Assembly: GCA_035764655.1 (NCBI GenBank)
Contig: DASTYU010000242.1
Location: 1 to 13,465, forward strand
Direction of reading: 5' to 3'
DNA: 13,465 nucleotides
DNA from: DASTYU01 sp035764655
GTDB taxonomy: Bacteria > Chloroflexota > Limnocylindria > Limnocylindrales > CSP1-4
The notes below the pieces were generated by a model. It was not told the origin of the DNA, made no database searches, and was given only the letters and a program-made list of their open reading frames with translations. A program made the translations under genes and the position numbers. The first letter of the stretch is position 1; the number at the start of each line of letters is the position of its first letter. Of this stretch, positions 11,965 through 13,465 are shown piece by piece.

Positions 11965-13113
11965 TCAGGCGTCCCTCGGGCGCTCCAGGGCGATCCCCTG
12001 CTCGGCGGCCCAGCGGCCGACGTCGCGCTTCTCGATGGCTGTGGCCATGAGGCCCGGGAAGTGGTCCGGCGTGCAGGCGAAGGCGGGTGCGCCCAGTGCC
12101 GCGAGCTTGGCCGCGAGGTCGTGGTCGAACGCCGGAGCGCCCTTGTCGGACAGCGCCAGGAGCACGATCACGGTCACGCCTGATGCGAGGAGCTGCGAGA
12201 CGCGGGCGATCAGCTCCTGCTCCACGCCGCCCTCGAACAGGTCGCTGATCAGCACGAAGATCGTGTCGGCGGGGCGCGTGACGAGGGTCTGGCAGTAGCC
12301 GACCGCCCGGTTGATGTCCGTTCCCCCGCCGAGCTGCGTCGAGAACAGGACCTCGACCGGGTCCTCGAGGAGGTCGGTCAGGTCAACGACCGAGGTGTCG
12401 AAGACGACGAGCTTCGTCTCCACGGACCGGAGGGACGCCATCACCGCAGCGAACACGGACGAGTAGACCACCGACGCCGCCATCGAGCCCGACTGGTCGA
12501 CCGCGATCACCACGTCGCGCAGCGCATTCGACCGACGGGCGTGCCCGAGGAGGGTCTCCGGGATGATGGTCCTGTGGTCGGGCTGGTAGTGGCGCAGGTT
12601 GCGCCGGATCGTGCGGTCCCAGTCGATGTCGTGGTGGCGCGGCCGGCGGGTCACTGCCGCCCGGTTGAGGGCGCCGGCGATCGCCTGCTGGAGCGGGCTC
12701 TGCAGGCGGCGCTGGATGTCCTCGACGACCTCGCGCACGATGTCTCGCGCGGTGGCTCGCGTTTCGTCCGGCATGACGCCGCCCAGCGCGATCAGCTCCG
12801 TGGCAAGGTTCAGGTCAGGCTGGATGCTCGCCAGCAGCTCCGGTTCGAGGAGCATGCGACGCAGGTTCAGCCGCTCGAGCGCGTCCTGCTGCATGACCGA
12901 TACGACCGACGACGGGAAGTACGTCCTGATGTCCCCCAGCCAGCGGACAACCTGGGGCGAAGATGCGCCGAGGCTCGCCGACCGTTCCGCGTCGTACAGG
13001 CGTTCAAGGGCCTGGTCGCGCTTCAGGTCGTCGCCGGTCAGCGCCAAGCCGGTCCCGTCGGCGTCGCCACCGCCCAGGGCCAGGCGCCAGCGCCGGACCC
13101 GCTCGTCGGTCAC
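11965..13113 (-). CDS. YehP-like VWA-domain protein
   Basis: The 382-residue product has a helical N-terminal half (1-195, opening RVRRWRLALGG) and a C-terminal von Willebrand A domain (about 198-360). The metal-ion site is complete: DQSGS (Asp206, Ser208, Ser210), Thr265 in LGGGTDINRA, and Asp291 in ISDLFEGG. The pattern closely recalls E. coli YehP (RWRLxLG start, VDQSGSM, VFDTSVVDLT, LGGGT), a partner of the MoxR-class AAA+ ATPase YehL. VWA/MoxR pairs are thought to act as metal-dependent assembly or maturation chaperones; the client is unknown. The GTG start overlaps the upstream gene's TGA (GTGA at 13110-13113), implying translational coupling. No signal peptide or membrane segment, so cytoplasmic. 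No SWIM-domain YehQ-like gene follows; the next gene is convergent. Confidence 0.93.
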   Translation of the reverse strand: MTDERVRRWRLALGGGDADGTGLALTGDDLKRDQALERLYDAERSASLGASSPQVVRWLGDIRTYFPSSVVSVMQQDALERLNLRRMLLEPELLASIQPDLNLATELIALGGVMPDETRATARDIVREVVEDIQRRLQSPLQQAIAGALNRAAVTRRPRHHDIDWDRTIRRNLRHYQPDHRTIIPETLLGHARRSNALRDVVIAVDQSGSMAASVVYSSVFAAVMASLRSVETKLVVFDTSVVDLTDLLEDPVEVLFSTQLGGGTDINRAVGYCQTLVTRPADTIFVLISDLFEGGVEQELIARVSQLLASGVTVIVLLALSDKGAPAFDHDLAAKLAALGAPAFACTPDHFPGLMATAIEKRDVGRWAAEQGIALERPRDA

Positions 13114-13465
13114 TCCCCTGCCCTTTCGACGCCGAGGATCCTCGCCAGGATCGGCATGACCAGGTCCGCGCGGGCCTCGTCGATGCCGGCGGCGGCCGTG
13201 CTTCCGCGCTCACGGCGGCCGGCCAGGATCCGTTCGCCGATCGACCGGCGCTCCGGGACGCTGAACGTCGCGATCGTCCGGCGCAGCAGCGGCAGGACGT
13301 TGTCGAAGGCATCCTGCGCCATCTCGGTGACCCAGTGGTCGATCGTGTCGAACAGGTCCCGGTCGTGAAGCAGGATCGTGCCGCTGTCGCGCAGGAACCC
13401 TTCCACCCAGCCGGCGCCGATGGCAGGCTCGGCGCCCGGCGAGAGGACCAGGCGCATCCGACGCG
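13110..13465 (-). CDS. C-terminal part of a DUF5682 (YehM-like) protein, partial
   Basis: The frame is open through the right edge, and the Met at 13457 is probably internal, since sense codons continue upstream of it. About 117 C-terminal residues are visible. The pattern WVEGFLRDSGTILLHDRDLF, then DHWVTEMAQDAFDNVLPLLRRT and FSVPERRSIGERIL, matches my recollection of the conserved C-terminus of DUF5682 proteins (usually several hundred residues), which occur next to VWA and MoxR/AAA+ genes. In E. coli the comparable gene order is yehL-yehM-yehP-yehQ; that YehM belongs to this family is recalled, not verified. It overlaps the VWA gene by 4 nt, so the products are likely made together. An AAA+ gene is expected further right, outside the window. 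Confidence 0.72.
   Translation of the reverse strand, partial: RRMRLVLSPGAEPAIGAGWVEGFLRDSGTILLHDRDLFDTIDHWVTEMAQDAFDNVLPLLRRTIATFSVPERRSIGERILAGRRERGSTAAAGIDEARADLVMPILARILGVERAGE

Noticed and set aside
1..13465. CRISPR array, tRNA/rRNA gene, insertion sequence or integration site
   Set aside because: No regularly spaced repeats beyond the two operator copies, no cloverleaf or rRNA-like stretch, no transposase or integrase motifs on reading both strands.

Overview
This window is high-GC bacterial DNA (roughly two thirds G+C by eye), densely coded on both strands, with many GTG starts and short intergenic gaps. The gene mix suggests a soil or groundwater Chloroflexota genome (Limnocylindria/Ellin6529-like) or, less likely, an actinomycete. 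It includes DinB, VOC, NTF2-like, RibD_C-type reductase and PNPOx-like small enzymes, a berberine-bridge-type flavoprotein, a lipoprotein esterase and a VWA/DUF5682 pair. The taxonomic guess is an inference. I see no rRNA, tRNA, CRISPR array, transposase or phage gene.

Layout. (1) 1-1621, minus strand: an alpha/beta hydrolase, a RidA-like protein and the first codons of another gene that leaves the left edge, probably one operon. (2) 1710-4716: a DinB-like protein converges on a BBE-type FAD oxidase, which is divergent from a secreted PHB-depolymerase/LpqC-like esterase. (3) 4778-7798, minus strand: a MocR-type regulator (GntR winged helix plus PLP aminotransferase fold), then a cupin-TPR protein, then an alpha/beta hydrolase. 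(4) 7878-10539, plus strand: a VOC protein, then a tight run of NTF2-like, RibD_C reductase, PNPOx-like flavoprotein and second RibD_C reductase. (5) 10549-11947: a small unknown protein, a 391-base stretch without a convincing gene, and a secreted polysaccharide deacetylase. (6) 11965-13465, minus strand: a YehP-like VWA protein translationally coupled to the C-terminus of a DUF5682 (probably YehM-like) protein. This is the edge of a MoxR/YehL-type chaperone cluster that continues to the right.

The most interesting non-coding signal is a 65-bp block (50/65 identical by hand, no gaps) present twice. One copy is in the MocR/VOC divergent promoter (7788-7852) and one is in front of the NTF2-RibD-PNPOx-RibD run (8323-8387). 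Both copies hold three direct repeats ATYGGY at identical 24- and 12-bp offsets, and both share a TACGGT hexamer suitable as a -10 element. I read this as a duplicated operator that places both plus-strand transcription units under the MocR protein. Two further patterns are a 24-bp element (21/24 identical) upstream of the FAD oxidase and of the 5611 hydrolase, and an inverted repeat at all four convergent gene junctions, two of which contain both stop codons.
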